Of a stretch of 64,000 nt of DNA, positions 30,349 through 40,632 are shown one piece after another. Every line of letters begins with the position of its first letter. Position 1 is the first letter of the stretch. Made by a program: the position numbers and the translations under genes. The notes below the pieces were generated by a model, which was not told where the DNA came from, ran no database searches, and saw nothing but the letters and a program-made list of their open reading frames with translations. Origin of the DNA: Diplonema japonicum (taxonomy: Eukaryota > Euglenozoa > Diplonemea > Diplonemida > Diplonemidae); the NCBI GenBank assembly GCA_964019335.1, contig OZ025729.1, forward strand, positions 372,001-436,000, written 5' to 3'.

Positions 30349-30969
30349 ATGGACATTCAAAGGCCCCTCATGAAACCCGGGGCCATCCATGAAGCCCGCC
30401 CCGAAGGAATGTGGCAGAAGGGGCTCCTCGAAGAGGTGGACTGTGGGAAGCTCTGCTGCAACGCGTGGTTGTGTGCCCCGTGCCTCATGGGGAGGAGCCA
30501 CAATGCCATTGAGAAAGGGATTCCAAACAAGATGAATTGGGAAGCATGCGGGCTGGTGGTAGCAGGTGCAGTACTGGGAGAGGCTGCAAGGATCGTTGCG
30601 TATCTGACAGCAGGCATTCATTTGGTCGGTCCTGTAGGAAGTGTTCTGTCCTGGGCAATCTTGTCTAGCTACACACATCGGCATCGATCAGTGCTCCGGA
30701 GTAGGTACCGCATACAGGGAACGGAATGCAATGATTGCCTTGTTTCATGGTTTTGTACATCATGCTCGCTTTGCCAGCACCACTCTGAGATATCGCTTTC
30801 CGGTCCCGTCCCTCCTGGGTACGTGTGCTATGATCAAGCTCCCGTTACGCTGGTCCACACTGCTGCTCAGCCTACTTATGTTGTCCCACACCCGCATCTT
30901 TACAGCGTGCAACCTGTTGATGGGCTTCCCATCGAACTTTCTTCTGCTACTTACGTTCCTTTGGCTTGA
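30349..30969 (+). CDS. PLAC8-family cysteine-rich protein
   Basis: A 206-residue protein. The ATG at 30349 follows a T-tract; upstream codons are poly-Phe. It has the PLAC8 pattern: WQKGLLEEVDCGKLCCNAWL then CAPCLMGRSHNAI, a hydrophobic middle (GLVVAGAVLGEAARIVAYL and VGSVLSWAIL), and RSRYRIQGTECNDCLVSWF then CTSCSLCQHHSEI. The tail is Pro/Tyr/His-rich (about 160-206). PLAC8 proteins are small membrane-associated proteins linked elsewhere to cell size or metal transport; the role here is unknown. It begins about 100 bp after the CK1 gene, on the same strand. Confidence 0.82.
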   Translation: MDIQRPLMKPGAIHEARPEGMWQKGLLEEVDCGKLCCNAWLCAPCLMGRSHNAIEKGIPNKMNWEACGLVVAGAVLGEAARIVAYLTAGIHLVGPVGSVLSWAILSSYTHRHRSVLRSRYRIQGTECNDCLVSWFCTSCSLCQHHSEISLSGPVPPGYVCYDQAPVTLVHTAAQPTYVVPHPHLYSVQPVDGLPIELSSATYVPLA

Positions 30970-31992
30970 TCGAGCGTTTGATTTCGGTTGGGTTTCATTG
31001 GAGAATGATAAATTTTCTTCTAGCCATTTTTGTTTTGTTTTGTTTTTTTCTCAACACCGAAAAAAAAGAAAAGTGCATTAACCCGTTAAAAGAAAAAGGA
31101 GAAGAAGAAGAAAAAAGGACCAAACCCTGCGCCCCTAGATATGCGAGATTGTCGAACTCCCCCCCCCCCCTTTTTTTGTTTTTGACTGAAATTTTTGTTC
31201 TTTTAATCAGTTTTCCGGGTCCTTCTTTTTCTTTGTGGGTTTTCTTTGTGAAAGACTTTTTCGTGTTTCTTTTTTTGTTTCGTTTTTTTTATAAGTACTT
31301 TTGAACTCCCCCCCCCGACTCATCAAAAGAACAAAACTGTTTTTTGTGCAAACTTTAGCTTAACGAGCCTGAAAGTAACGAATCCAACAAGGTTTGGGGG
31401 GGGGGGGGGGTAAAGGCCTTCTAAAAAAGAAAAAGGGATGTTTTGTTGCACCAAGACCCCCCCCTTGCTTTTATTTTCCAATCGAGGCTGCTAAGCTGCA
31501 GTGTTCTTGAGTGGGAAACTTGCTTTTTTTTTTTCCCTTTACATTTCTTCCCATAGGAACAAGAAGTAGTCACGCCACCCAAACTACACTCCCTTCTTTT
31601 CTTCTTTTTTTCTCCAAATTAACCATAGTATCCAGGGTTAACCGATCACCTTCGGGTTTTAAAACCCGACCCGAGCAATTTTAGATTTTCGATCACTGTC
31701 GGGTTAATGATGGGTTTTTTTCTAATTTCGGATCGGTTTGATCGATCCAAAACCCATATTTCTGGCAGAAAATACCAAGACCGTGCTCAAATTCACATTT
31801 TTTTTTTTTCAAAAACCCTATTTTGACGATCGGGGCAATGAACAGTGCGTGGTGTACTTGGAAGGACTTTAATCTGTAACACCTCCCCCCCCCACTTTCT
31901 CCCCCAAATGATCTTTTTCCACAAGCTTAAGATCGATCCCTTAAGATTTTCACACAGTTTCTACCTTAATACAAAAGAAAAATAATTAAGCA
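30970..31992. other. Intergenic spacer with palindromes
   Basis: Contains C and G tracts (G run at 31396-31409). A perfect 16-bp palindrome CGGGTTTTAAAACCCG lies at 31653-31668, embedded in repeated CGATC/CGGGTT motifs (31640-31755). No gene recognised. Confidence 0.5.
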
Positions 31993-34164
31993 ATGTCACT
32001 AACGGTAGCGGTGTGCGCGTTGCTCGCAATTGCCAACAACGATGCCGACGGGGCAGTGGACTACATCAGAGTGTCCGAGTACGAAAGGTCCCTCCCTGGG
32101 GTGGCCATTGACAAGGAGTGGGAATTCAACTGCAACAGCGTGGTGCACCTTGAGTGGTACGTCACGTACTTCGAAACGGAAACACCCCTCCTTGTGCAGC
32201 ATGCGGGCGGCGAGCTGATGTACCACCCCCTTTCAGGAGACGAAGACCCGACCAGCCTGCAGGGACCCCTTCGCTTCACATTCAATGATGAGTTCTTCTC
32301 AGGAAACGTGCGATTCTCGATCAGGCTGCAATGCGGCAATGGTAACTCCTCTTTTGTGCCCGAAGGAGCCACGGGGGAAATCACCTATCCGGATGCGAGC
32401 GGTGCCGAGGAGTGGGAGGTCTACTGCAAAGACACACTGCACCTCGTATGGGACGACTACTCCATTCCTTACGCACCTGTGGGCTGTGCGGTGCAGGATG
32501 GAAATGACTACTTGCATGTTCGCATCGGCGGTTCGACACAAGTGGAGAGAGTGCTTCCTTCCGACAAGCCAACAAGCATAACAGGGCCTGTGAGGTTCTT
32601 CTTGGATGCGAACGAAAGCAGCAGCGATAACAGCTTCTCGTTCCGCTGGTCGTGTGGAAAGAAGTTTGAAGAGCTGCCCGACGGAGCAGTGGACTACATC
32701 AGAGTGTCCGAGTACGAAAAGTCCCTCCCTGGCGCGGCCATTGACAAGGACTGGGACTTCAACTGCAACGGGACCGTGCACCTTGAGTGGTACGTCACGT
32801 ACTTCGAAACGGAAACGCCCCTCCTTGTGAAGCATGCAGATGGTGCGCTGATGTACCACCCCCTTTCAGGAGACGAAGACCCGACCAGCCTGCAGGGACC
32901 CCTTCGCTTCTCGTTCAGCGACGCTACATTCTCGGGTTTTGCACGATTCTCGATTAGGATGCAGTGCGGAGGTACGAGCACACCTGTTGATATCGGAGCG
33001 ACCGGGAGTGTCACCTACCCGAAAGGTGATGCTGAGGAATGGGAGATTAATTGCGAGGACAACATCTTCCTTGCGTGGGACGAGTTCTCCATTCCTTACA
33101 CGGCAGTGGATGGGTGCAGCCTGGAGCGAGACGGCAACGACTACTTGTATGCTCGTATCGGTGGCTCAACTCAAGTGGAGAAAGTATTAGATTCTGACAA
33201 ACCAATGAACATGTCCGGCCCTGTGAGGTTCTTCTTGGAAAGGACTGAAAACAGCAGCCAGGGTAGCTTTGTCTTCCGCTGGTCATGCGGTACGAAGGTA
33301 GTAGACCCAACTCCCATTCCAACACCTATGCCCACACCTGTTCCCACACCTGTCCCTACACCGGTACCCACCACGACACCACTCGCGGACTCGCTGTGGT
33401 GCACTACGGACGCTGACTGCACGGTACTTGGGGACGGGTCGGCAGTTTGCTCATCGGGGAGGTGTTCATGCGGAAGTGGGTTCGTGAACCCCGAGCTGGA
33501 CGGGCTTGTGGCCTACGTGTGCGCAGGGAACGGCACACAAGCGAGCTATTTCAACGAGAACAGCACGGTGCGCGTGGACGCGGTGTTCGCAGCAGGCGAC
33601 TGCACCGTGTTCTTGGGGAGCGCAGCACAGCAAGCGGCCTTTGAGAAGCTTCTGATGGACGCACTGGGGGTGCAGAATGTGGTGGTGGTGTACCAGTGCG
33701 GGAGTGTTCACTTCAGTACCCAATCGGTGGTGTCAAACAGAAAGCTGTCTGACCTCGGGAACGCACTGAGCGGGCTGGCTGCTGGGGTCCTTGCGAGCGA
33801 TTCCCTGAAGGGGACTCTGGGGGCAATGCAGGTTACTGGGACATCCACTGGCTCGGGGCTTGTGGGATGCCCTACAGCAGGGGCCTCAGGTTCAACACGG
33901 TTGAATGGGGTGTGCCATGCGACGAGCTGCAAGACTGGGTACACCTTGGGGAAGATCGGCTCTGTAAACACGTGTCTTGTGAGCCCCACTCCTTCCCCCA
34001 ATGCTGATGATGATTTCGAGACCACTCCTGGCATCATCGTGGTTGTGGTGCTGTCGTCTGTTGTCATCGTGGCTGCTCTTTCTTATTTGGTCTACAGGAT
34101 CTGCCAGAAGGCGTCTGGACTCTCGTCAGACAGGAACGCGCCTGTTACTCGTTATGATGCTTAG
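31993..34164 (+). CDS. Type I surface protein with four CUB-like domains
   Basis: A 723-residue protein. The hydrophobic N-terminus (MSLTVAVCALLAIANN) is a likely signal peptide. Residues about 19-435 contain four domains of about 100 residues, each with a W-x-F-x-C start, a V-HLEWY or LxW strand, GPxRF, and a closing RxxCG; this fits a CUB-like beta sandwich. They are arranged A-B-A'-B': residues 21-231 are duplicated with a period of 211 residues (633 bp), and parts are nearly identical at DNA level (32053 and 32686). A Thr/Pro linker (TPMPTPVPTPVPTPVPTTTP) follows, then an EGF-like Cys cluster (about 470-512), a region of unknown fold, and a single TM near 676-698 with a short cytoplasmic tail. 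It is probably a cell-surface adhesin or receptor. Confidence 0.8.
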   Translation: MSLTVAVCALLAIANNDADGAVDYIRVSEYERSLPGVAIDKEWEFNCNSVVHLEWYVTYFETETPLLVQHAGGELMYHPLSGDEDPTSLQGPLRFTFNDEFFSGNVRFSIRLQCGNGNSSFVPEGATGEITYPDASGAEEWEVYCKDTLHLVWDDYSIPYAPVGCAVQDGNDYLHVRIGGSTQVERVLPSDKPTSITGPVRFFLDANESSSDNSFSFRWSCGKKFEELPDGAVDYIRVSEYEKSLPGAAIDKDWDFNCNGTVHLEWYVTYFETETPLLVKHADGALMYHPLSGDEDPTSLQGPLRFSFSDATFSGFARFSIRMQCGGTSTPVDIGATGSVTYPKGDAEEWEINCEDNIFLAWDEFSIPYTAVDGCSLERDGNDYLYARIGGSTQVEKVLDSDKPMNMSGPVRFFLERTENSSQGSFVFRWSCGTKVVDPTPIPTPMPTPVPTPVPTPVPTTTPLADSLWCTTDADCTVLGDGSAVCSSGRCSCGSGFVNPELDGLVAYVCAGNGTQASYFNENSTVRVDAVFAAGDCTVFLGSAAQQAAFEKLLMDALGVQNVVVVYQCGSVHFSTQSVVSNRKLSDLGNALSGLAAGVLASDSLKGTLGAMQVTGTSTGSGLVGCPTAGASGSTRLNGVCHATSCKTGYTLGKIGSVNTCLVSPTPSPNADDDFETTPGIIVVVVLSSVVIVAALSYLVYRICQKASGLSSDRNAPVTRYDA

Positions 34165-34979
34165 TTTCTATTCCTTTAAAGCTTTTTTTTTCATTTATTT
34201 CACAGTGGAGCTATTCACTTATTTCGTTAATTTTAATCTGTAGTGAACCGGTGGGGTTTAAAGTAAAACGTATTTTCATGGCAATAACTTAGTAGGAAGA
34301 GAAAAAAAAAAGAAATAAGGTTATTGTTTCTGTGCTTTGAACCCCCCCCCCCCCCCGTTATATTATCGCTCCACAGTGCAAGATTTTTTAAAAATCCTAG
34401 TGTGTTCAACACTGATGATAAATAGCAAGAGCAGGATGACGAATCCAAGCATAAGATGTTTGGATAGGAAAGAAGGAGGGAGAATGAAAGAAAGAAAAAC
34501 GAAATTAGAAAAGGACGTGCCAGAGTTCTTTCTTGTTCTTTTTTCTTCTTTCTTTCTTTCTACTATTCAACAAGTTTTTAGAATGCACAGACATGCTCTG
34601 GCTAGTGTTTGTCATCAATTGGAGCATTTTTTATTCCCCCCCAGTGTCTCTGATCAGCTTTGAGTATCTGATATAGAGGCCTGTTGCCCAAAGTTCTCTA
34701 CCCCCTTTTTTTTTTTTACTTTTGTTTCCCTCTTAATATTTTCGGGGCCATTGCAGTAAGTAACTCGCCAGCAGTTTTAGTACCATGGAGATTCTACCTG
34801 GTCAATTTGTTGGTTTTTCTTGCTTGTCCCGCCTTTGAAATATTAGCCTAGTGTGGTTGAAACTGCTATTTTCTTCGTGTAAACCAATTTTTTTTTCCTT
34901 TTCTGCGTCCCCTTTTTTTTGGGTAATGAACCAACTTACTTACCACAAAAGAAAAAGCCATAAATATAACAATTCTTTT

Positions 34980-35033
34980 GTTTACAAACTTCTCCAGGTT
35001 TTCACCCGGCACGTACAAACAACGGCCAGTTGT
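34980..35033 (+). repeat. Dispersed repeat R3, copy 1
   Basis: GTTTACAAACTTCTCCAGG followed by TTTTCACCCGG and ACAAACAACGGCCAGTT. The second copy is at 48776-48826. Both lie upstream of long T-tracts. Confidence 0.55.
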
Positions 35034-35135
35034 GTGCTGGGGCCCCGCAGGCATGACAACAAAACAAAAACAAAAAAAGGGAAGAAATTGGAAACCCGAG
35101 TTAAAAGTATGACATCTTTTGTTTTGTTGGTGATA

Positions 35136-35137
<2 letters not shown>

Positions 35138-35170
<33 letters not shown>

Positions 35171-35201
35171 TATTTTACAGCTCAGTTTCCGTTTTTGTAC
35201 G

Positions 35202-35236
<35 letters not shown>
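35138..35236. repeat. Paired homopolymers T32 / 35 bp / A32
   Basis: 32 thymines at 35138-35169, a 35-bp unique spacer, then 32 adenines at 35205-35236. The two runs have equal length, so the unit could fold as a 32-bp A:T hairpin. A similar but less regular pairing occurs at 46169-46271. Confidence 0.7.
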
Positions 35237-35239
<3 letters not shown>

Positions 35240-36041
35240 TAGTAGCATGCGAGTTTTTATTCTCCCAGGAATTTATACCGTGCGCTAAAAACCGACTCTT
35301 TTTCTTTTTTAAAGGGGCGTCTCACAACACTTCAACTCAATATATATTTTTTTTCTTTTAGGGGCTCAGGTGGGTTTGCCCTCAACATCGCCGTTTCAGC
35401 TTTTTCTTTTTCTTTTCTTCCATCAGTCCCCCCTCCCACTTTTGATATGAGCGTCTGTAGAAATAAAAGAAGAAGAAAAATGAATTTTTGTGCAGACAGA
35501 ATCCTTTTTTTTAAAAGCTTTTTCGCCCCCGGTCTGTTGCGACGGTTTTTTGCTGAAAGCTTTTTTTTTTTATTACTTTTTTAGAACTGCGGCACCAACT
35601 TTTATGTTGATAAAGATGCATTTTGAAGAGGGAAAAAAAAAAAAAAAAAGAAGCAAAGGACCAAGCAAACGGCGGAACTCATATTCCTTTTTATTTCCCC
35701 CCTTTCCTTTAAACCTTTTTTTATTTCTTCCCCGATACTTTTACAAACCAGAGATATGGTTTATTCTTATCTTCTAATTGTTTTTTTTTTTTCTTTTTGG
35801 AAGGAGAAGAAGAGAGGAAAAAAAAAAAAAAGATCCCCCCCTCCGGGCCGTAAACGGGCTGGATATGTTTTCGAAGTTTCTTTTTTTTTTTTTTGGGGAG
35901 CTTTTCACGAACATCGCTGCGGGACAGCGATGGAGTGTTTGGCCCAAAAAGAAAAAAAAGATTTTTTTTCGCCCCCTTTTTTTTAAAGTTTTTCGAAGTT
36001 TTTTTTTCCCCCCCTCCACTCTCACTCAGGGTCCAAAAACG

Positions 36042-38471
36042 ATGCCCGTTCATGTACCTTCGAAGCTGATCATCTTCGTCTCCACAGTCGTCTCAACCTT
36101 CATCTCGCTTCTTGCAGGATACCTGCTTTATGCAGAGAGCATCTCTGTCCTGCGCTCCGCAGTCGACGACGCCAGCGCGGCAGCATCGAAAAGTGCAAGA
36201 CTGAGATTGTCAGGCATGCTCAAGGACACCGTAAGAAACGCAGAAGAACGAATCCTTCTGTTCAACAGAAACGACATCTACAATGTCTCGGATGGCATGC
36301 GCAAGCTCGACGAGCTGTACCACGCACAGGCCTTCGCATCGCTGAGGTCGTCTGAAAACTTTTACGGCGGCGGGTACACCTTGTCTACAAAGACAGACCG
36401 TTGCCCTACTTGCACACAACCATGGGACGACTTAGAAGGCTACACCAAGGTGACTATCTGGTACGACCCCATCTTCGATCTTGAAGGGAAAGACGCAAAA
36501 TTCTGGCTCACCGGAAGGACCGTGCCCGAAGGGAACAGCAGTAACATAACGTGGATGAGGTCTTTCAAAGCCCTTGACAGCGATACAGGCGTGCTGGTGG
36601 ATCAAAAGCAGTATGAGAACATCCTCCCTACCCCGTGGACCATCAACGTGTCCGCGGACATCGAGCTCACAGAGGGCACCTCTGTCAACGGGACATGGTC
36701 GCCGTCCTACTTCTGGAACTCCGTCGATGGCACACCCTACGCCTACGTGGCCTACACTGTTAAGTACGAGCCTGATTGGGGGAAGGACGAGTACATCTTC
36801 CTCATGACCAGCTGGTTCATGTTCCACCCCTGGACGTCCATCATCAGGGAGTTCAAAACAACGCACACCGAACTGGTGGCTCTCGACACAGCTGCAAGTC
36901 AGGTCTTCGCACACACTGTGTACGAGGGACCGGTGGCAAGTGTCAAGCCGGAGTGCTTCTTGCACTGTTTCACTTGTGCCGACAGAGCCGGCGTCGACTG
37001 CGTCATGCACCCCAGCGACCTCGGGCCCACCATATCCGCTGCTGTGAGTAATTCAATGACCCGCGAGCGTGGGACATTCTTCACGTCCGACCTGCCGTCT
37101 ACAAGCCAGCGCATCCATGTCAGGTACGGGGCCACCTATGATTTGACGGATTTAGGCAAAAGAAACCCGAAGCCCCCTTACAAGCAAGACTACTACATTG
37201 ACTCGAAGTTGGACGGCGGGGAGTACTTCCTACGCTTGACGCACTTCTACACTGCTGGGGGTACCACCTATGAGCTCCTCTGGATGCGCTCCGTCGCCTC
37301 TGTGAACGAGAAGGTCTTCGCTGCACTAATCCAGCTCATCATTGCATCTGTCGTGATCTTCGTGGTTGACATCGGAATCGCCGTTCTGGAGGTGACCCTG
37401 ATCGCCCGCCCGCTGGAGAAGCTTGTCATTGGAAACCAGTTCTTGGAAACGATGGATCTTGACGGGGCAGAAGCACATATGAAAGCAATGTACAAGCCCA
37501 TTATGGTGAAGGAGGTGGCCCGTGTGACTGATGGATTGCTACTAGCGATTAAGGGTTTGAGGGAGTACAAGGCGTACCTCCCAAACACCTTGTTCGTTGA
37601 TGAGTCTGACGAAGCCGACAGCGTGACCTCAGCAAGCACACGGGTGACGGAAAAGACGAACCAATCGACCAAGGCAGCGGTTAACGGTGGGATGCAAAAC
37701 CTCGCGATGAATCTGCAGCACTACAAAGGCGCGGTGGTGCGGCTGTCCTTCGTCGAGGAACTGTACCCATCGTTCCCAGACGACTTTGGCGCGCTTGTTG
37801 AGGTTGTACACGAGACGGCCATGGCGACAAGGGGCCTTGCTCACGGGTTCTCCGTATCCGACCCTCTCACCTTCACGCTGACATGGAACGTAGGCCTGCG
37901 GTGCACAGACGCAATACTACGCGCCGTCAGCTACTGCAGAGCCATCTCATGCTCGTCAAGAATATCACAAAGAGCAGTGCCTGTCATGGCGGTGGCCTAT
38001 GGTGATCTTCTAGCTGGTAACCTTGGGTCGAACACACACAAGGGGTTCGGTGTCAAGGGGACCACCATGCAGGAGCTAAGAGGTATTTCCGCTGTCGCAG
38101 ATATCGTCGGCTTCAACCTGACCCGCTCTGTTACACTGGTCTCTCCTGTGGTGGCCGAAGGTGTTACTGGCAGGTTCGGACTGGGTGGTGTGACCTTACT
38201 AAAGGTCAATGGTGTGAAGAGAACCCTTATAGTGTACGAGGTGGGAAGCTTCATTGAGGTCAGTGAAGAGGAATGGATGTACCAACTGGAGGAGGCTGAC
38301 ACTGCTGACCCTGTGACCGATGCTTTTAAGGAGCTGATCGCAAATCCGGAAGCAAGGCCTACAAGTCATTTGAGGATAATGCACCCAACCGACATTCAGG
38401 TCTGGGCCATGAAGAATATCAGTGAAGGGCGTGCTATGATGTCCTATTCTAGGGCAGGGGCGACTTGGTAG
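36042..38471 (+). CDS. Two-TM receptor with large extracellular sensor and pseudocyclase, copy A
   Basis: An 809-residue protein; the start MPVHVPSK aligns with MPVYVPSK of its paralogue at 54983. TM1 is at about 8-30. A large extracytoplasmic region (31-425) has several Cys pairs and WYDP, WFMFHPW and HVRYG motifs, with the size expected of a double-Cache-type sensor. TM2 is at about 425-452. A HAMP-like linker follows (TLIARPLEKLVIGNQFLETM to REYKAYLPNTLF, about 453-518). Residues about 563-735 are a highly degenerate cyclase-like domain: VAYGDLLAGNLGS survives, but the first metal Asp and the Asn/Arg helix are missing. The tail has EEEWMYQLEE, as in the small receptors. It is likely a chemosensory membrane protein without cyclase activity. 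Confidence 0.8.
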   Translation: MPVHVPSKLIIFVSTVVSTFISLLAGYLLYAESISVLRSAVDDASAAASKSARLRLSGMLKDTVRNAEERILLFNRNDIYNVSDGMRKLDELYHAQAFASLRSSENFYGGGYTLSTKTDRCPTCTQPWDDLEGYTKVTIWYDPIFDLEGKDAKFWLTGRTVPEGNSSNITWMRSFKALDSDTGVLVDQKQYENILPTPWTINVSADIELTEGTSVNGTWSPSYFWNSVDGTPYAYVAYTVKYEPDWGKDEYIFLMTSWFMFHPWTSIIREFKTTHTELVALDTAASQVFAHTVYEGPVASVKPECFLHCFTCADRAGVDCVMHPSDLGPTISAAVSNSMTRERGTFFTSDLPSTSQRIHVRYGATYDLTDLGKRNPKPPYKQDYYIDSKLDGGEYFLRLTHFYTAGGTTYELLWMRSVASVNEKVFAALIQLIIASVVIFVVDIGIAVLEVTLIARPLEKLVIGNQFLETMDLDGAEAHMKAMYKPIMVKEVARVTDGLLLAIKGLREYKAYLPNTLFVDESDEADSVTSASTRVTEKTNQSTKAAVNGGMQNLAMNLQHYKGAVVRLSFVEELYPSFPDDFGALVEVVHETAMATRGLAHGFSVSDPLTFTLTWNVGLRCTDAILRAVSYCRAISCSSRISQRAVPVMAVAYGDLLAGNLGSNTHKGFGVKGTTMQELRGISAVADIVGFNLTRSVTLVSPVVAEGVTGRFGLGGVTLLKVNGVKRTLIVYEVGSFIEVSEEEWMYQLEEADTADPVTDAFKELIANPEARPTSHLRIMHPTDIQVWAMKNISEGRAMMSYSRAGATW

Positions 38472-38856
38472 GTTTTTTTTATATTTTTATTATTCACATT
38501 TCCCCATTTCATAAACCCCCATTTCACTGGTGGCTTTTCTTTGCTGCGATCAACTGGCGGTGGTGCACTTGGGTCTCAAGTTCAATCGAGTGACATTTTT
38601 TTCATTTTGTGGTTTCATTTTTGTTTTTATAAGGGTGTTCCTCAAGTGGGATTTGTCTTTTCAACATCGCCTTTTTTTCTTTTCTTTTCTTTTCTTTTGG
38701 TCGTTGCAAGACCGCCTATAGGAAGTATTGGACGATTCGGTTAACAGAATAGTTTTTTTTTTTTTTTTGTGGGTTGTTATTTAACTCCTATCATCGTAGC
38801 GAGATTTCTTTGTTTTTTTATTATTTTCTTTTTATTTTCTTTTTTTTTTTTTTTTT

Positions 38857-38912
38857 GCTGGAACAAGTAAACAAATTTTGAAACCGGCTTGCACAAACAA
38901 TCAGCCGACTCT
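38857..38912 (+). repeat. Internally deleted terminal-repeat remnant of the split-repeat retroelement
   Basis: GCTGGAACAAGTAAACAAA (start of repeat A) is joined directly to CCGGCTTGCACAAACAATC followed by AGCCGACTC (repeat B). It is identical or nearly so to the terminal repeats of the element at 40167-44109, without its coding region. This looks like a solo or deletion derivative 1.2 kb upstream. Confidence 0.75.
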
Positions 38913-38919
38913 TTTTTTT

Positions 38920-39120
38920 TTTTTTTTTTTCCCCGCCCCTTCCCCTATCGTAGTTAACATTAAAACATTTTTCTTATCTTGATAAAAACTGACAACGCAA
39001 AAAAAAAAAAACTTATTTGTCGGATTTTTTCTTCTTTTTTTTTTTGAAAGGAAAAAAAAGGGGGGGAGAAAGAAAATATTTAAGAATAAAAAAAAGCACG
39101 CAGTTTGTTTTTTTTTTTGT

Positions 39121-39156
<36 letters not shown>

Positions 39157-40166
39157 AAGCAACTTTTTTTTTATTTGTTTCAGATACCTTGCATTGCAGA
39201 TTCTTACTTGACACCCAGCGCTACCCATAAAGGACCGAAACTCAAAAAGCAAATGTTTATTTTTTACTGAATGCGAAAAGATATAGCAGTGTATGAAGTG
39301 TTCAAAAATAAGATATACCATTTTATATATTCTTGCCCAATTTTTAAAACAACAAAGCGGTCCTTTATGGGTTTATTAAGTTGCAATTGAGAGATCTTAT
39401 AATATAAGCAGAGTTTTTCAAAAAGAAAAAGAAAACCCCTCTTTCACTAAGCCCTTTTTGTTTTTTGTTTTTTTGTTTTTTGGCGGGCCGTTGCTAACCA
39501 CTTCGTTCCTATCATAGTGAATTTTTTTTTTTGGCTAGTATTTAAGGGTTGAAGAGCTAGTATTACCTAGTTAACTAAGACCTTATGCTGACGAAGGGAA
39601 TTCTTTTTTTTTTTTTTTTAATACCAATTGGAAAGGGCCAGGGAGGGAAGCTGCACTTGATACTGCAGTCAGCTTTAGCCGCCCTTTTTTTTTTCTCTTT
39701 TTTTTTTCCTCTTTTTTTCCCCAGACAAACTTTTCAGATACATGTGCAGCAGATGTGCTTGAAAGCTTTTGATAATAATGTCGTGCTTTCTCCCCCTTCC
39801 GTTTTATTTTTGTTTCTTTTTGTGGTGGATCGTTGCCAAGCCGCCTTCTCTCATCGCAGTGAATTTATAGGAAATGAATTTCGCCCCTACGCAAACAGAG
39901 AAAAAAAGAAAAGATACAAAAGGGAAAGAAAAAGAAAGAAAAGAAAAAAGAGGAGAAGAAACAGAAAAAAAAAAAAAAAAAAAAAAAAAAAAGGAACAGG
40001 AATGCGGTAAATTTCTATTCATCTTCTTCTTCTTTTTATTTTTTTTATTTTCTTTTTTATTTCTTTTTTATTTCTTTTTTTATTTTTATTTTAATCTTTT
40101 TTTTTTTTTTTTTCAGCGGACGGCCGTTACTTTTTCTTTCTCTCTCTTTTTTTTTTAGTTTTTTTT
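38920..40166. other. Spacer with homopolymers and R1 copies
   Basis: Contains R1 (39482-39530), a diverged R1 (39823-39867), a T run of 33 (39122-39154) and a purine-rich A/G stretch (39896-39992). No gene recognised. Confidence 0.5.
39482..39530 (+). repeat. Dispersed repeat R1, copy
   Basis: GGCGGGCCGTTGCTAACCAC followed by TTCGTTCCTATCATAGTGAATTT and a T-tract. It is the same sequence as the copy at 53598. A degenerate relative follows at 39823-39867. Confidence 0.65.
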
Positions 40167-40273
40167 GCTGGAACAAGTAAACAAATTTTTGAAAAGAATT
40201 GTTATTGCAAAAAAGAGTAGAGGCAGCTTGTCCGTTTATCCCTACTGTAGGTGAAAACGGCTTGCACAAACAA
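40167..40273 (+). repeat. Terminal repeat A1
   Basis: Starts GCTGGAACAAGTAAACAAA and ends CGGCTTGCACAAACAA. Identical over 107 bp to A2 at 43985-44091. The first ORF starts 6 bp later. Confidence 0.85.
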
Positions 40274-40278
40274 AAAAT

Positions 40279-40632
40279 ATGGCTTGCGCAGACATCGACC
40301 CGTCGGAGTTATCGGTTATACTATACCCGGAGGGGGCCCCCGCGGCGCCGGCGGACCCGGACTGTGCTGCCGGCTGCGACCGGGAGCACAAAACGGGGTT
40401 CCATTGCCCCCGATGTGGTTGCCTGGGCAACGAAGCGTGCCTCAAGCAGGTTCACAAAAGAGACGGAACGCACCTTCTAAAGGACCTGGGCTCCAGGGGT
40501 TGGATCTGCCCCCGATGTCTATGGGCGGTCCAGAAGGAGGGCGAACCTCTGGTGCTGCTAGGTTCCCCCGCTAGGGAGGAGAAACAGGCCCCCGTCCTGA
40601 CGGAGGGGCTGATGCCTACAGGGCATTCTTGA
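40279..40632 (+). CDS. Retroelement ORF1a, Cys/His-rich small protein
   Basis: 117 residues starting MACADIDPSELSVILYPEG. CAAGCDREHKTGFHCPRCGC followed by LGNEACLKQVHK and WICPRCLW form three CxxC/CxxxC clusters plus His, a probable zinc-binding module like those in Gag-type nucleic-acid-binding proteins. The stop TGA at 40630-40632 overlaps the next frame (TTGA). Confidence 0.7.
   Translation: MACADIDPSELSVILYPEGAPAAPADPDCAAGCDREHKTGFHCPRCGCLGNEACLKQVHKRDGTHLLKDLGSRGWICPRCLWAVQKEGEPLVLLGSPAREEKQAPVLTEGLMPTGHS

Larger units (their letters stand above)
34165..36041. other. Intergenic spacer, low complexity
   Basis: About 1.9 kb dominated by homopolymers and pyrimidine tracts. It holds repeat R3 and a paired T32/A32 structure (listed separately). 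A frame open from 35778 into the next gene encodes poly-Lys and poly-Phe and is not counted as coding. Confidence 0.5.

Noticed and set aside
35778-36041. N-terminal extension of the receptor at 36042
   Set aside because: It encodes poly-Phe and poly-Lys from homopolymers, and the paralogue at 54983 starts at the equivalent MPVxVPSK.
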